Of a stretch of 64,000 nt of DNA, positions 26,481 to 34,813 are shown one piece after another. The translations under genes were made by a program, and so were the position numbers. Below the pieces are notes generated by a model. It was not told the origin of the DNA, searched no databases, and saw only the letters and a list, made by a program, of their open reading frames with translations. The stretch is from positions 186,001 through 250,000 of the forward strand of contig NZ_JAMHFY010000005.1 of the NCBI RefSeq assembly GCF_023897015.1, read 5' to 3'. The DNA comes from Desulfosporosinus nitroreducens (lineage in GTDB: Bacteria > Bacillota > Desulfitobacteriia > Desulfitobacteriales > Desulfitobacteriaceae). How positions within the stretch are numbered: position 1 is the stretch's first letter; every line of letters starts with the position of its first letter.

Positions 26481-28115
26481 CTACGAATTAGTCCCAAACG
26501 TTTGTAACCAAGTACTCTGCGAATTTAATTGCTGTAAGGCGACTTCCATGGCATTATATTTTGTATAATAGGCGGCTTCCATGATATCAAACCTATCCTC
26601 TGCTCTAAGAAGTTGCTTTTCTGTTTCCGTAATTCTCTTAGCGTAATAGCTTTCGGTATCATATTCAGCGTTAGCCGTTGTTCCTGCGATTTCATCTAAT
26701 TTATCCTTGGTTTTCTCCAAGGTATCATATAAGCGCCCTACGATCCCCTGGCTACTGGTATCAATAGTTCCGTCTGACTTCGTTGTCCCAACGGCGCCAA
26801 ACAGCTCATTCAGCACATCCGGATTGTTAGCCAGCGCCGCCTTTAGCTTATCGGTATTCAGGTGCAGCTTGCCACCCTCGGCATAGTCTCCAGTGGTAAT
26901 TCCAATCGAAGAACCACTATTATAAGTAACATTTTTGCCAGTAACCTTATCATAGCTCGCGGAAATTCCAGAAACCTGGTTAGAGAAGGCACTCCGCATA
27001 CTTCTGATCAGGCTTGTCAAGCTATCATCATTATGGAGCATCCCACTCTTGGCTTTAACCTCCCAAGCAGTAATATCGGAATCCGTCATCACTTTCTTCT
27101 GAGCATCTGTAAGAGGTGTATAATCCTTATAACGGGTTTCATCCACCATCCCATTGAGCTCTTCCAAAATCTTGTTATAGGAATCGACCAAGGATTGAAT
27201 ACTGGCCACCGCTGTGTCGACATCGAACGACACACTTACATTGGTTGTAGTTGCTGATCCCCAAACAGGGTTGCCACCAGCGTCCATACTAGCGCCTGTT
27301 GAGACGCCTGTCAGATTATACTTCACACCAGCTATAGTGAACGTATTGCTGGCTTGAGAAAATTGCACCCCGTCCAGTTGAAACACAGCATCTTTACCGG
27401 ATGCACTAGAAAATGTCGTCGTATTAACGCCATCAACAGTAGTAGTATTAGTAGTACCAAGCTTCAGACCCTCAATAAATTTTTGACCAGAATCAGTAGT
27501 GCCGACCGATGAGAGCTGAATATTTGCCGAAGACCCTGTAGTACTTGTCGAAAGGAAAAAGCGATCCAGTGTGCTGTCATAACTGGCCTTAACGTTGAGA
27601 CCCGACTTATTGATGGTACTGACCACATCGTTAATACTATCAGTTGGGTCAACGGTTATGATCTTATTTGTTTTACCGTCACTAATGTTAAGGTTAAAGG
27701 AATCCGTTATGCCCATATGAGTTGCAAGAGTGGTTTTACTAACCGTAGTGTCACTATTAATTCTATCACTACTTGTTAGATTTACGCCGGTTGCTAGCTG
27801 CGCAACTACCAAGGAATGATTGACATCCGCAGCATCAGCATTGGCTGTGGCAGTAGCAACCGACGTGTTATTGGAATAGACAGTATGTGGGCTTAAAGTT
27901 GATGAGAGCTTATAATTAAAGATTGAATCTCGAAAGCTGTTAATATTATCATAAACCTTATTGTAGGCAGACTTTTGCCAGTCAAGTACCGTTTTCTTCT
28001 GCATTAAAGCATCTGTTTTCGCTTGCTGTCCAGCCATTAAATTCTTAACGAGTTCGTCAATGTCCATTCCCGAACCAGACAGGCCATAAGTGCCTCCGAC
28101 CGAACTAACTGACAT
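26481..28115 (-). CDS. fliD: flagellar filament cap protein FliD
   Basis: 544 residues. N-terminal GLSGSGMDIDELVKNLMAGQ and C-terminal coiled region (RFDIMEAAYYTKYNAMEVAL) are typical cap motifs, with a Thr/Ser/Asn-rich exposed centre. It caps the growing filament and folds incoming flagellin. It is second in the operon behind the sigma-28 promoter at 28567-28594. Confidence 0.96.
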   Translation of the reverse strand: MSVSSVGGTYGLSGSGMDIDELVKNLMAGQQAKTDALMQKKTVLDWQKSAYNKVYDNINSFRDSIFNYKLSSTLSPHTVYSNNTSVATATANADAADVNHSLVVAQLATGVNLTSSDRINSDTTVSKTTLATHMGITDSFNLNISDGKTNKIITVDPTDSINDVVSTINKSGLNVKASYDSTLDRFFLSTSTTGSSANIQLSSVGTTDSGQKFIEGLKLGTTNTTTVDGVNTTTFSSASGKDAVFQLDGVQFSQASNTFTIAGVKYNLTGVSTGASMDAGGNPVWGSATTTNVSVSFDVDTAVASIQSLVDSYNKILEELNGMVDETRYKDYTPLTDAQKKVMTDSDITAWEVKAKSGMLHNDDSLTSLIRSMRSAFSNQVSGISASYDKVTGKNVTYNSGSSIGITTGDYAEGGKLHLNTDKLKAALANNPDVLNELFGAVGTTKSDGTIDTSSQGIVGRLYDTLEKTKDKLDEIAGTTANAEYDTESYYAKRITETEKQLLRAEDRFDIMEAAYYTKYNAMEVALQQLNSQSTWLQTFGTNS

Positions 28116-28140
28116 ATCTAAAACCTCCTATCTAATTTAA

Positions 28141-28533
28141 CTATATTTTTTTATCGAGCAGTATCCCGACATAATCCCGAATCGCTGCAATTGTATCCAG
28201 AAATTCACTGGGTGGAAACTCTTTTAGTACTTTATCACTGTCTTGGTCAACCACTTGCACCATCAGTTGGTTAGTTCCCTCATGGAGTTTAAATTGGATA
28301 TTAGTGTCCATTGCTTTTATGAATTTATTCATTGCTTCCGTCTTTTGGGTTAATTCTTGAAGGTCTGTCGGCTTTTTGCCTTTCTCGTCGGTTGTAGCAG
28401 TTACCGACTTATCAGCAACGTCCCCCGACTTATTGATTAGGCCGCTGTCAACAGCCTGCGTAAGGGGAGTTGTCTGAGTTACTTGGGGAGAAATACCAAA
28501 GTCTATCGGATTCTTTACTGCAACTATATCCAA
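28141..28533 (-). CDS. flaG: FlaG family protein (second copy)
   Basis: 130 residues from a TTG at 28533 that follows GAGGTG; a GTG at 28542 is the alternative. The FlaG domain is IQFKLHEGTNQLMVQVVDQ with VLKEFPPSEFLDTI, and the C-terminus is YVGILLDKKI. It lies 25 bp before fliD. The two FlaG proteins differ strongly in their N-terminal halves. Confidence 0.88.
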   Translation of the reverse strand: MDIVAVKNPIDFGISPQVTQTTPLTQAVDSGLINKSGDVADKSVTATTDEKGKKPTDLQELTQKTEAMNKFIKAMDTNIQFKLHEGTNQLMVQVVDQDSDKVLKEFPPSEFLDTIAAIRDYVGILLDKKI

Positions 28534-28566
28534 ATCGAACACCTCTGCTTGATTTATCTAATATAG

Positions 28567-28594
28567 ATATCGGCAGAAGTGCGGATAACCTTTA
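28567..28594 (-). promoter_or_regulatory. sigma-28 (FliA) promoter of the flaG-fliD-fliS operon
   Basis: On the minus strand TAAA (28594-28591) is followed after 16 nt by GCCGATAT (28574-28567). This is a near-perfect match to the known sigma-28/SigD consensus TAAA-N14-16-GCCGATAT. Confidence 0.88.
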
Positions 28595-29017
28595 GGGTAA
28601 AACACAAAACTTAGACTATTTTGCCAGTTATTCTCTTCATTTAGCTCTTTTAAGCATCTTTTATTATTAATATTGAAAAACAGCGTGAGCTTAATAGGAT
28701 CCGAATGTATTGGGGATTTTTTGCAAATTAATTATTGAACATGCCAAAATTCCTTTAAATTAACTCAATCATACTTCTATCGCTATTAGGAAATTAATTG
28801 GAGACGCTATGAGGCTGTTGGTTAGCTTGAGCAAGCATCGCTTGAGCGGTTTGAGCAAGGATGTTAGTCTTTTGAAAGTTCATCATTTCCTTAGCCATGT
28901 CGAGATCTCGGACGCGGGATTCACTTGACGTAAGGTTCTCCTCAGTATTGGTCAAGTTCGCTTTAGTATGTTCCAACCTATTTTGAATGGCCCCGAAATA
29001 ACTTCGGGCCCTAGATA

Positions 29018-29337
29018 GGGCTTGCTAACCAAACCCCTTTTTTTCTTAGGCAACCAGAATCTTACTATTTTTCTGCCTCAATATCCAAATCAGAATTTGG
29101 GCCATCCCGACAAGGGTGGGAGCCTTCTCCTCGGCTTGTCTCCAAAATCGTACGCGCGTACGATTTTGGAGACAAGCCCGGCCGGGTCTAACGTTAACTA
29201 TTTGGTTTACGATACATCGTTTTTAACTCCATGTGCATGGTTTTTGACGCCAAAGGTTGTTTTTTCATGCACATATATTAGGCAAAACTACCCGTAAATC
29301 CGTCAAAATCTAGACTTTTCGATAAATTAGCAAACCC
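29018..29337. mobile_element. 320-bp MITE-like insertion in the flagellinolysin gene
   Basis: The ends are inverted repeats (GGGCTTGCTAA at 29018 and TTAGCAAACCC at 29337, 10 of 11 matching). The element is flanked by direct repeats TAGATA at 29012-29017 and 29338-29343. Removing the element plus one copy restores an open flagellin reading frame (codons DLVS-RARSYFGA). No transposase is encoded. The centre holds a 46-bp perfect palindrome and a TGTGCATG/CATGCACA inverted pair. Confidence 0.85.
29133..29178. repeat. 46-bp perfect palindrome within the inserted element
   Basis: Each 23-base arm starts GGCTTGTCTCC and meets at GTACGC|GCGTAC with no loop base. DNA of this type can extrude as a cruciform or form a long RNA hairpin in either direction. 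Confidence 0.9.
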
Positions 29338-30868
29338 TAGATACAAGGTCTATGGCGGCACTAAAAGCACTGATTGCGGTATCCGCACCGCTTTGTGTAC
29401 CAATATTTGCAGTAGTCAGTCCGAGAGCCGATGTCCTCAGGTCTTGGCTTCGGAAATCATTCTTTGTCGGTATTAGCTCCAACTTGAAAAATGATATCTG
29501 AACCTGATGCCCCCGCAGAGTTAGTGAAATTTAGAGTAAAATGAGTATTTACCGTGGCCACACCAGTACCATTTGTGATGGTCTGATCCAAAGTCAAATT
29601 ACTGCTGCTACCCTTAACTGCGCCCGCAGTAATGACTCCTGATCCAGTAGTAAAGTCAGTGCTAGCTGTTCGATAATTATTTAGTACAGCGCCTGCAGTG
29701 TTAAACCAGTTAATAAAATCGGTTGTGTTGGCAAAATTGGAAAATCCGAGCGCTCCAGCCAGTTCAGTCCCCACTATGTCTTGTGTTGTATTTGCAAAAG
29801 CCGCATCGAGATCTTCACCCGCTTCAAGACGATTAATGAAGCTATCAATCCCTCCATCTGTTATCTCATGCAACTCCTTGACCGCTTCGAAGGCCGACCG
29901 AAAGTCTCCGTCAAAGGGGCTAGTCAAGCTAACATTATGATCTGTAACTCCAAATAAGTTACCCCCTTGTATAGCCATTGTTAAGCCTTCCATAAACCAT
30001 TGCTCATTAACTGTATCAAGTCCATCTGTACTAAAAGCCATCTCGGTGAATTCAAATGCGTGAACTAGTTCATGCGCCAGCAGAGTATCATGAATACCCT
30101 CTGATAGTAGATTGCCCGATCCATCAAAGACCTGTGCTGTATTAACTCTCAGGGTTAGAGTAGCACCACCATCAGCTGTCCCCATGGAAGCTGCAGTTGT
30201 AGCAACTCCATCATAGTAATACTCCACATTCATCTGACGGTTTCCGGCAGGATATGCAATCCCCAACTGAGTATTGATGGCCTGCATACCATCATTCAGC
30301 CAACCCGGCAACTTAGACGTCAGTTGATCCAGCGCCGCCTGAGAGATGCCAGGGAACTGTGACATTCCGTTGCTACTTTGGTTAAGCAACTTTATGGTAT
30401 TAAACTCAGTACTATTGGCAGTCGTATCAATATTGGTTAATATTTGCCCCATTTCATCCTGTAATTGCTCTCTGTCCTGATCTGTGAGCGTTCCGTTAGC
30501 AGCCTGCACTGCCAGCTCCCGGCCTCTTTGTAGCATCGCATGGATGGAGACAGCACCTCCCTCAGCGGTTTGAATCAGAGATATCGCATCCTGAGCGTTT
30601 CGAGCTACTTGTCCTAATCCGCGAATCTGACCTCGCATCTTTTCCGAGATGGCAAGACCAGCGGCATCGTCAGCAGCTTGATTTATGCGAAGGCCAGATG
30701 AAAGCCGTCTTAAAGATTTCACCGTCGCTGCTTCATTTATAGCTAGAACATGAAATGTGTTAAGCGCTGATAAATTATTGTTTATTCGCATGCTTGCAGC
30801 TCCTTGATTGGAGTTGTGCATATCTGTTACGCCCGAAAATAGAGATCAATTTACATTACATTTAAATA

Positions 30869-30894
30869 ATATCGAATATCCGAATTATTTTTTA
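30869..30894 (-). promoter_or_regulatory. sigma-28-like promoter of the flagellinolysin gene
   Basis: On the minus strand TAAA (30894-30891) is followed after 14 nt by TTCGATAT (30876-30869). The -35 is exact and the -10 matches CGATAT. It indicates that the gene was expressed with late flagellar genes. Confidence 0.65.
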
Positions 30895-30943
30895 ATAATT
30901 TTATTTTAAATAAGATTTATACTAATAAATAGACTCAATACAA

Positions 30944-31720
30944 CTACTTTAACATAATATTTCTAACATTATCTCTAATATCAGCATATTTTTGGTTATT
31001 ATCATAAAAGTATTGAGCAATAACCTTCATTAACATAAAGTCTTCTTCGCTATCTATATCTAAAACAGCTGTATCTTTCATAATATGTATTACAGCCTTG
31101 CCGTCAAATACTCCCTTGGTACTTTCTGCACTTAAAAATCTGTTACGGTACGCATATATTGATGCATTCATATCATATATTGCTGGCGCTTCTTGCCTTG
31201 CATTATAATTGGACTTAATTACACGTTCATAATAACCCCCTTGTTCTTTTACCATATTGAAATATGGATTACGTCGTGAATTGGTAACGGAAAAGGATAA
31301 ATCTGCCTGCAGATTCTGTTTTAGTGCTATTATTGCTAACTCCACATCTTCAAGAGTTCTAAGTGGGGACGTTATATCAAGGTCTGCTACTATATCAAAT
31401 GTTTTTCCGCTTTCTTTTTGACATAGTAACAGAGTATCCTTTATGACAGCTACCTTAGAGGCATTATCTATTGCATGCTCTGGCTTTCTGCCTATTGTTT
31501 TAAAGATAACTGTTGTCTGCTTAAGTAAATCAATAAGCTCAGCGCTATCGGTATTAACCGCGACGACTATATTATCATATTCGTCACCATGGTTATTAAT
31601 AAACAAGTCGATTGCTGAAAGAGTATAGTATGGTAAGGGAAAGCCCAAGAACATCTTGATGTTTTTATTTTTAAGACCCTTAGAACCGGCTCTACCACAT
31701 ACAGTAAATAACAAATTCAT
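30944..31720 (-). CDS. legF: CMP-legionaminic acid synthase-like cytidylyltransferase
   Basis: 258 residues of the acylneuraminate cytidylyltransferase family. The CTP-binding motif reads CGRAGSKGLKNKN near the N-terminus, and DLDITSPLRTLEDVELA corresponds to the conserved metal-binding segment. The enzyme activates a nonulosonic acid as its CMP derivative for transfer to flagellin. The ATG at 31720 follows AGGAGAGG; a TTG at 31726 overlaps the upstream stop. It is the last gene of the glycan operon. NeuA, PseF and LegF are hard to separate by eye; LegF is chosen because of its neighbours. Confidence 0.85.
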   Translation of the reverse strand: MNLLFTVCGRAGSKGLKNKNIKMFLGFPLPYYTLSAIDLFINNHGDEYDNIVVAVNTDSAELIDLLKQTTVIFKTIGRKPEHAIDNASKVAVIKDTLLLCQKESGKTFDIVADLDITSPLRTLEDVELAIIALKQNLQADLSFSVTNSRRNPYFNMVKEQGGYYERVIKSNYNARQEAPAIYDMNASIYAYRNRFLSAESTKGVFDGKAVIHIMKDTAVLDIDSEEDFMLMKVIAQYFYDNNQKYADIRDNVRNIMLK

Positions 31721-31722
31721 TT

Positions 31723-32649
31723 TCAAACCTCTCCTAATGCAATTTTGAGGGTACTAAAAGCGTTATGTGGTGTATTAGTATTTTCGGCCCCACAAAGTAC
31801 CATATTCAAAAAACCTTTCATTTCATTGATATAAATATCTTCTTTATCAAAGTTAACCATATCACCTGAGGAACAAAAGGTAATTCTGTTGTTTAGTACA
31901 TCTGCCTTAATAAGCTCATCTGCTGTATATAGATGCATTTCTCTTTGAGATACTCTTCCAAAATAATCTAAGTGAAGCTCAACTAGTTTATCAGTATACT
32001 CTGCAATATAAATAGCAAGATCGTCGCTGCTTATTTCAAGGTTTGAATATGTTCCTTTGATAGTTTTAACACAACTAGGATCGCCAAAAAGATAAGTAAT
32101 ATAATCCCATTCGTGAATTAAGTCCAAGGTAACACCGCCACCTAATTCCTTGAGAGCGCTATATATTTTTCTATAGTCAGTATCTTTTCTCCAATCCGGA
32201 AGATATGATGAACATATTGCCCTTACTGAGAAAACATGGTGGCCCTTCACATAATCTTTTATATATCTGATGACAGGTGAATACCTCAATGGACAAGCAA
32301 CATAATATATTCCATTTGGTTTAAATTCTAGGTCGTCGATACATACATCTGTCTTATTAAAGATAGGTTTTTCAATGAACATATGCTTGGTTTTAATTAT
32401 TAACTTTTGCATTATCTCATAGTGGGAGGCCGTAGGATTTGTGACGAAAACTATATCATAATCACATTCTAAATCCCGCCAGTTGGTATATGTTTGATTG
32501 ACTATTTCTACTATTTCATCATCAAGTAATACCGATGTTGATCTCAAAGCGTCAATGGTGTATTGAATATTTTTCCCCTTAAGAATTTTTGACAGATTTT
32601 TAATATGTCTCGTGCCTATTGAGCCTAAGCCACAAAAACAGATCTTCAT
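31723..32649 (-). CDS. Gfo/Idh/MocA-type oxidoreductase of the nonulosonate operon (A)
   Basis: 308 residues with an N-terminal Rossmann motif GLGSIGTRH and the family's E-K-P signature (FIEKPIF), so a working NAD(P)-dependent sugar dehydrogenase or epimerase is expected. It ends next to legF. A shared segment SSYLPDW (also GQYLPDW in the neighbouring paralogue) suggests that the two came from one duplication or act on related substrates. Substrate unknown; a tailoring step on the nonulosonic acid or its precursor is my inference. Confidence 0.82.
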   Translation of the reverse strand: MKICFCGLGSIGTRHIKNLSKILKGKNIQYTIDALRSTSVLLDDEIVEIVNQTYTNWRDLECDYDIVFVTNPTASHYEIMQKLIIKTKHMFIEKPIFNKTDVCIDDLEFKPNGIYYVACPLRYSPVIRYIKDYVKGHHVFSVRAICSSYLPDWRKDTDYRKIYSALKELGGGVTLDLIHEWDYITYLFGDPSCVKTIKGTYSNLEISSDDLAIYIAEYTDKLVELHLDYFGRVSQREMHLYTADELIKADVLNNRITFCSSGDMVNFDKEDIYINEMKGFLNMVLCGAENTNTPHNAFSTLKIALGEV

Positions 32650-32660
32650 TTTTCCACCCG

Positions 32661-33638
32661 TCAGCCTTCAATAATATCTATTATTCGAAGTATCTCCTTA
32701 TCCTTTTGGAAAGAATATTTGGGAATACTTTCATCCGCTATGTATAAAAAAAACTCCTTAATTTCCTCAACATATGCGTTTTCAATAATATTACTACAGT
32801 AGCGCACATCGTAATCGATTTGTTCATAGGTATTAATAGGTTTTACCTGCTTTAGTGCAATATCATAATCACGCAAAGATTCTGGGGTCCCCTCCCAAAA
32901 TAGATGTAAATCCTCGCCTATTACCTCTAACTTTCTAACAGCCATTCTGGAAACAACATCAACTATCATAACTCCCCTATGTCCGGTTGCATGAATAAAG
33001 GTTACAATATAGCTATCATAATAATCAATATTCAGAGTAGAATTTTTGCTTTTAACAGTACTTACGCTGGTTATATTTCCAAAAGCATTCATTATCCAGC
33101 CCAGCTCTATTGCAAAAATTTCTCTGCATCCGTTGGTCCTCTTATCATTAACAAAAAAATCCTCGTAGTTTTCCCACGGATGCCAATCTGGAAGGTATTG
33201 TCCTACATGATAAACATAGCTTAGCAACTTTGCTTGCGACTGAATTTTTTCTGTGATGTATCTTATTTCATTTCGGTACATTGGGGTAGATGATAAAAAC
33301 AACTTACATTTCTTCTTGTCTGCAAGCAGTATTAATTTATCGTAGTTATCATCCGTAAGATTAATCTCAGAAAATACATTTATTTTGTGTTGTAAACAAT
33401 TTTCGATAATATCCGAATGAGTTAATGGGGCACTGCAAACAAAAACAGCAGTATATTCTGATTTTTGAAGAGCAGATTGTAAACTTTCTATTGCTATTAT
33501 TTCAAACTGTTCCGTTGCATCTTCTCTTCGAACCTTATCTAAATCGACTCCTGTTATTTTGACATTATTAAATAGCTGTTTGATCAGGCGTATTCTTCTT
33601 TTACCCATTGATCCAAGCCCCACCACTAAGATCTCCAA
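32661..33638 (-). CDS. Gfo/Idh/MocA-type oxidoreductase of the nonulosonate operon (B), atypical signature
   Basis: 325 residues starting at a TTG (33638) with Rossmann motif GLGSMGKRR. Where the family has E-K-P this protein reads NVFSEINLTD, so the usual catalytic lysine appears to be absent. The YLPDWHPWENYEDFF stretch aligns by eye with the paralogue next door. It could be an inactive partner subunit or an enzyme with altered chemistry. It follows legG by 2 bp and precedes the paralogue by 11 bp. Confidence 0.78.
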   Translation of the reverse strand: MEILVVGLGSMGKRRIRLIKQLFNNVKITGVDLDKVRREDATEQFEIIAIESLQSALQKSEYTAVFVCSAPLTHSDIIENCLQHKINVFSEINLTDDNYDKLILLADKKKCKLFLSSTPMYRNEIRYITEKIQSQAKLLSYVYHVGQYLPDWHPWENYEDFFVNDKRTNGCREIFAIELGWIMNAFGNITSVSTVKSKNSTLNIDYYDSYIVTFIHATGHRGVMIVDVVSRMAVRKLEVIGEDLHLFWEGTPESLRDYDIALKQVKPINTYEQIDYDVRYCSNIIENAYVEEIKEFFLYIADESIPKYSFQKDKEILRIIDIIEG

Positions 33639-33640
33639 GA

Positions 33641-34813
33641 TTAATACACTCTCCTCACATCATAAAAACTCTTTTTAAGGTTAATCTCATTATTGTATAA
33701 AAAATCCTTTATGACAGCAATAATTTTTCCAGAAGTTTTCCCATCACCATAAGGACTTATTTGATTAGCAATATCTTGTTTAAATTTTTGTGTTCTTGCG
33801 GTATTTATGCTCTCGATTATTACGTTCTTTTCTGGTTCACAACATATAACCGAATTTGCACAAATTCTACCCTTTTGCCTATCTCCAATATTAATCGTCG
33901 GTTTATTAAAGCTTGGGGTTTCCACGATTCCGCTGGACGAATTACCTATGACCATTTCACAATATTTCATCGCAGAAAGGTAACGCAATACACCCATAGA
34001 AGTAAAAGCAATGGCATTTTCTTTTTTCTGGCAGTATTCATCTATTTTTTTATTTATTGCCCGACCATTTGCATCAGCATTCGCTTTTGTAAATATGTAA
34101 TTCAACCCTTCGGTCTCATCAAGTGCTGAAAGTAGCTCTTCAAGGTGCTTTGTTGCAGTATTTTGTTCTAATGTTACGGGATGAAAAGTTACAAGAGCAT
34201 AAGGGCAATCTAAATCAAAGTCTATGCTTAACGCCAGCTGATCTTTTGCCATAAGAGGCAACCTTAAAATGTTCTCCACACCTATTGCACCAACATTGAA
34301 AACCCGGTCCGGTGCTTCCCCCATATTTATTACACGTTGCCTATATTGATCAGTAGCAGTGAAGTGTAAATAACTCATTTTACTTATTGAATGGCGGAAA
34401 AATTCATCGACCGCCCCTTCCGTTGTTTCCCCACCATAAAGATGAGCAATCGGTATACATGCAACTGCAGCAGCAGTAGCAGCAGCAAATATTTCAAATC
34501 GGTCTCCTAACACTACGACCATATCAGGTCGGTTCTTTTCGAAATACTCTGAAAAACCGATTACACCAATTCCAATAGACTTGGACATAGCTTTATATGA
34601 GTCATCATCTTGTAGAACATCAATTTTAGCATCTATTGATATACCATCCGCTTCGATCTCTTTATATGTATAACCAAAATCTTTAGACAGATGCATACCC
34701 GTTACCACAATCTTAATCTCAAAACTATTTGTACTTATTACCTGATTTATAACAGGCCTTAAGAGACCATATTCTGCTCTTGTACCAGTCACTATACAGA
34801 TTGTTTTTTTCAT
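33641..34813 (-). CDS. legG: hydrolysing nucleotide-sugar 2-epimerase (LegG/NeuC family)
   Basis: 390 residues of the UDP-GlcNAc 2-epimerase family. Signature parts are VTGTRAEYGLLRPV at the start, VLGDRFEIFAAATAA, a downstream EQNTATKHLEEL region and IGNSSSGIVETPSF. In the legionaminate route it converts GDP-N,N'-diacetylbacillosamine to 2,4-diacetamido-2,4,6-trideoxymannose. It overlaps legI by 4 nt. Confidence 0.88.
   Translation of the reverse strand: MKKTICIVTGTRAEYGLLRPVINQVISTNSFEIKIVVTGMHLSKDFGYTYKEIEADGISIDAKIDVLQDDDSYKAMSKSIGIGVIGFSEYFEKNRPDMVVVLGDRFEIFAAATAAAVACIPIAHLYGGETTEGAVDEFFRHSISKMSYLHFTATDQYRQRVINMGEAPDRVFNVGAIGVENILRLPLMAKDQLALSIDFDLDCPYALVTFHPVTLEQNTATKHLEELLSALDETEGLNYIFTKANADANGRAINKKIDEYCQKKENAIAFTSMGVLRYLSAMKYCEMVIGNSSSGIVETPSFNKPTINIGDRQKGRICANSVICCEPEKNVIIESINTARTQKFKQDIANQISPYGDGKTSGKIIAVIKDFLYNNEINLKKSFYDVRRVY

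Larger units (their letters stand above)
28794..30791 (-). pseudogene. flagellinolysin (flagellin with zinc metallopeptidase domain), disrupted
   Basis: The ATG at 30791 (AAGGAG upstream) opens a flagellin with a complete N-terminal D0/D1 domain (LRINQAADDAAGLAISEKMRG). The variable centre is replaced by a metallopeptidase domain: HELVH at 30060-30074 (His240, Glu241, His244) and a third ligand Glu268 in WFMEGLTMAIQGG. This is the gluzincin pattern of flagellinolysins, flagella that act as proteases. The frame stops at 29457 after FQVGANTDKE. One frame over, flagellin sequence continues at once (NDFRSQDLRTSALGLTTANIG to AAIDLVSR), is cut by a 320-bp insertion (29018-29337), and resumes as ARSYFGAIQNRLEHTKANL to the normal flagellin end at 28794. 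The 444-residue product lacks the C-terminal D0 helix needed for filament assembly. A real frameshift or a sequencing error cannot be told apart here; the insertion is unambiguous. Confidence 0.9.

Noticed and set aside
29022-29297. 91-codon plus-strand frame inside the MITE-like element
   Set aside because: It crosses the 46-bp palindrome, lacks a ribosome-binding site and runs through the element without any protein-like pattern.
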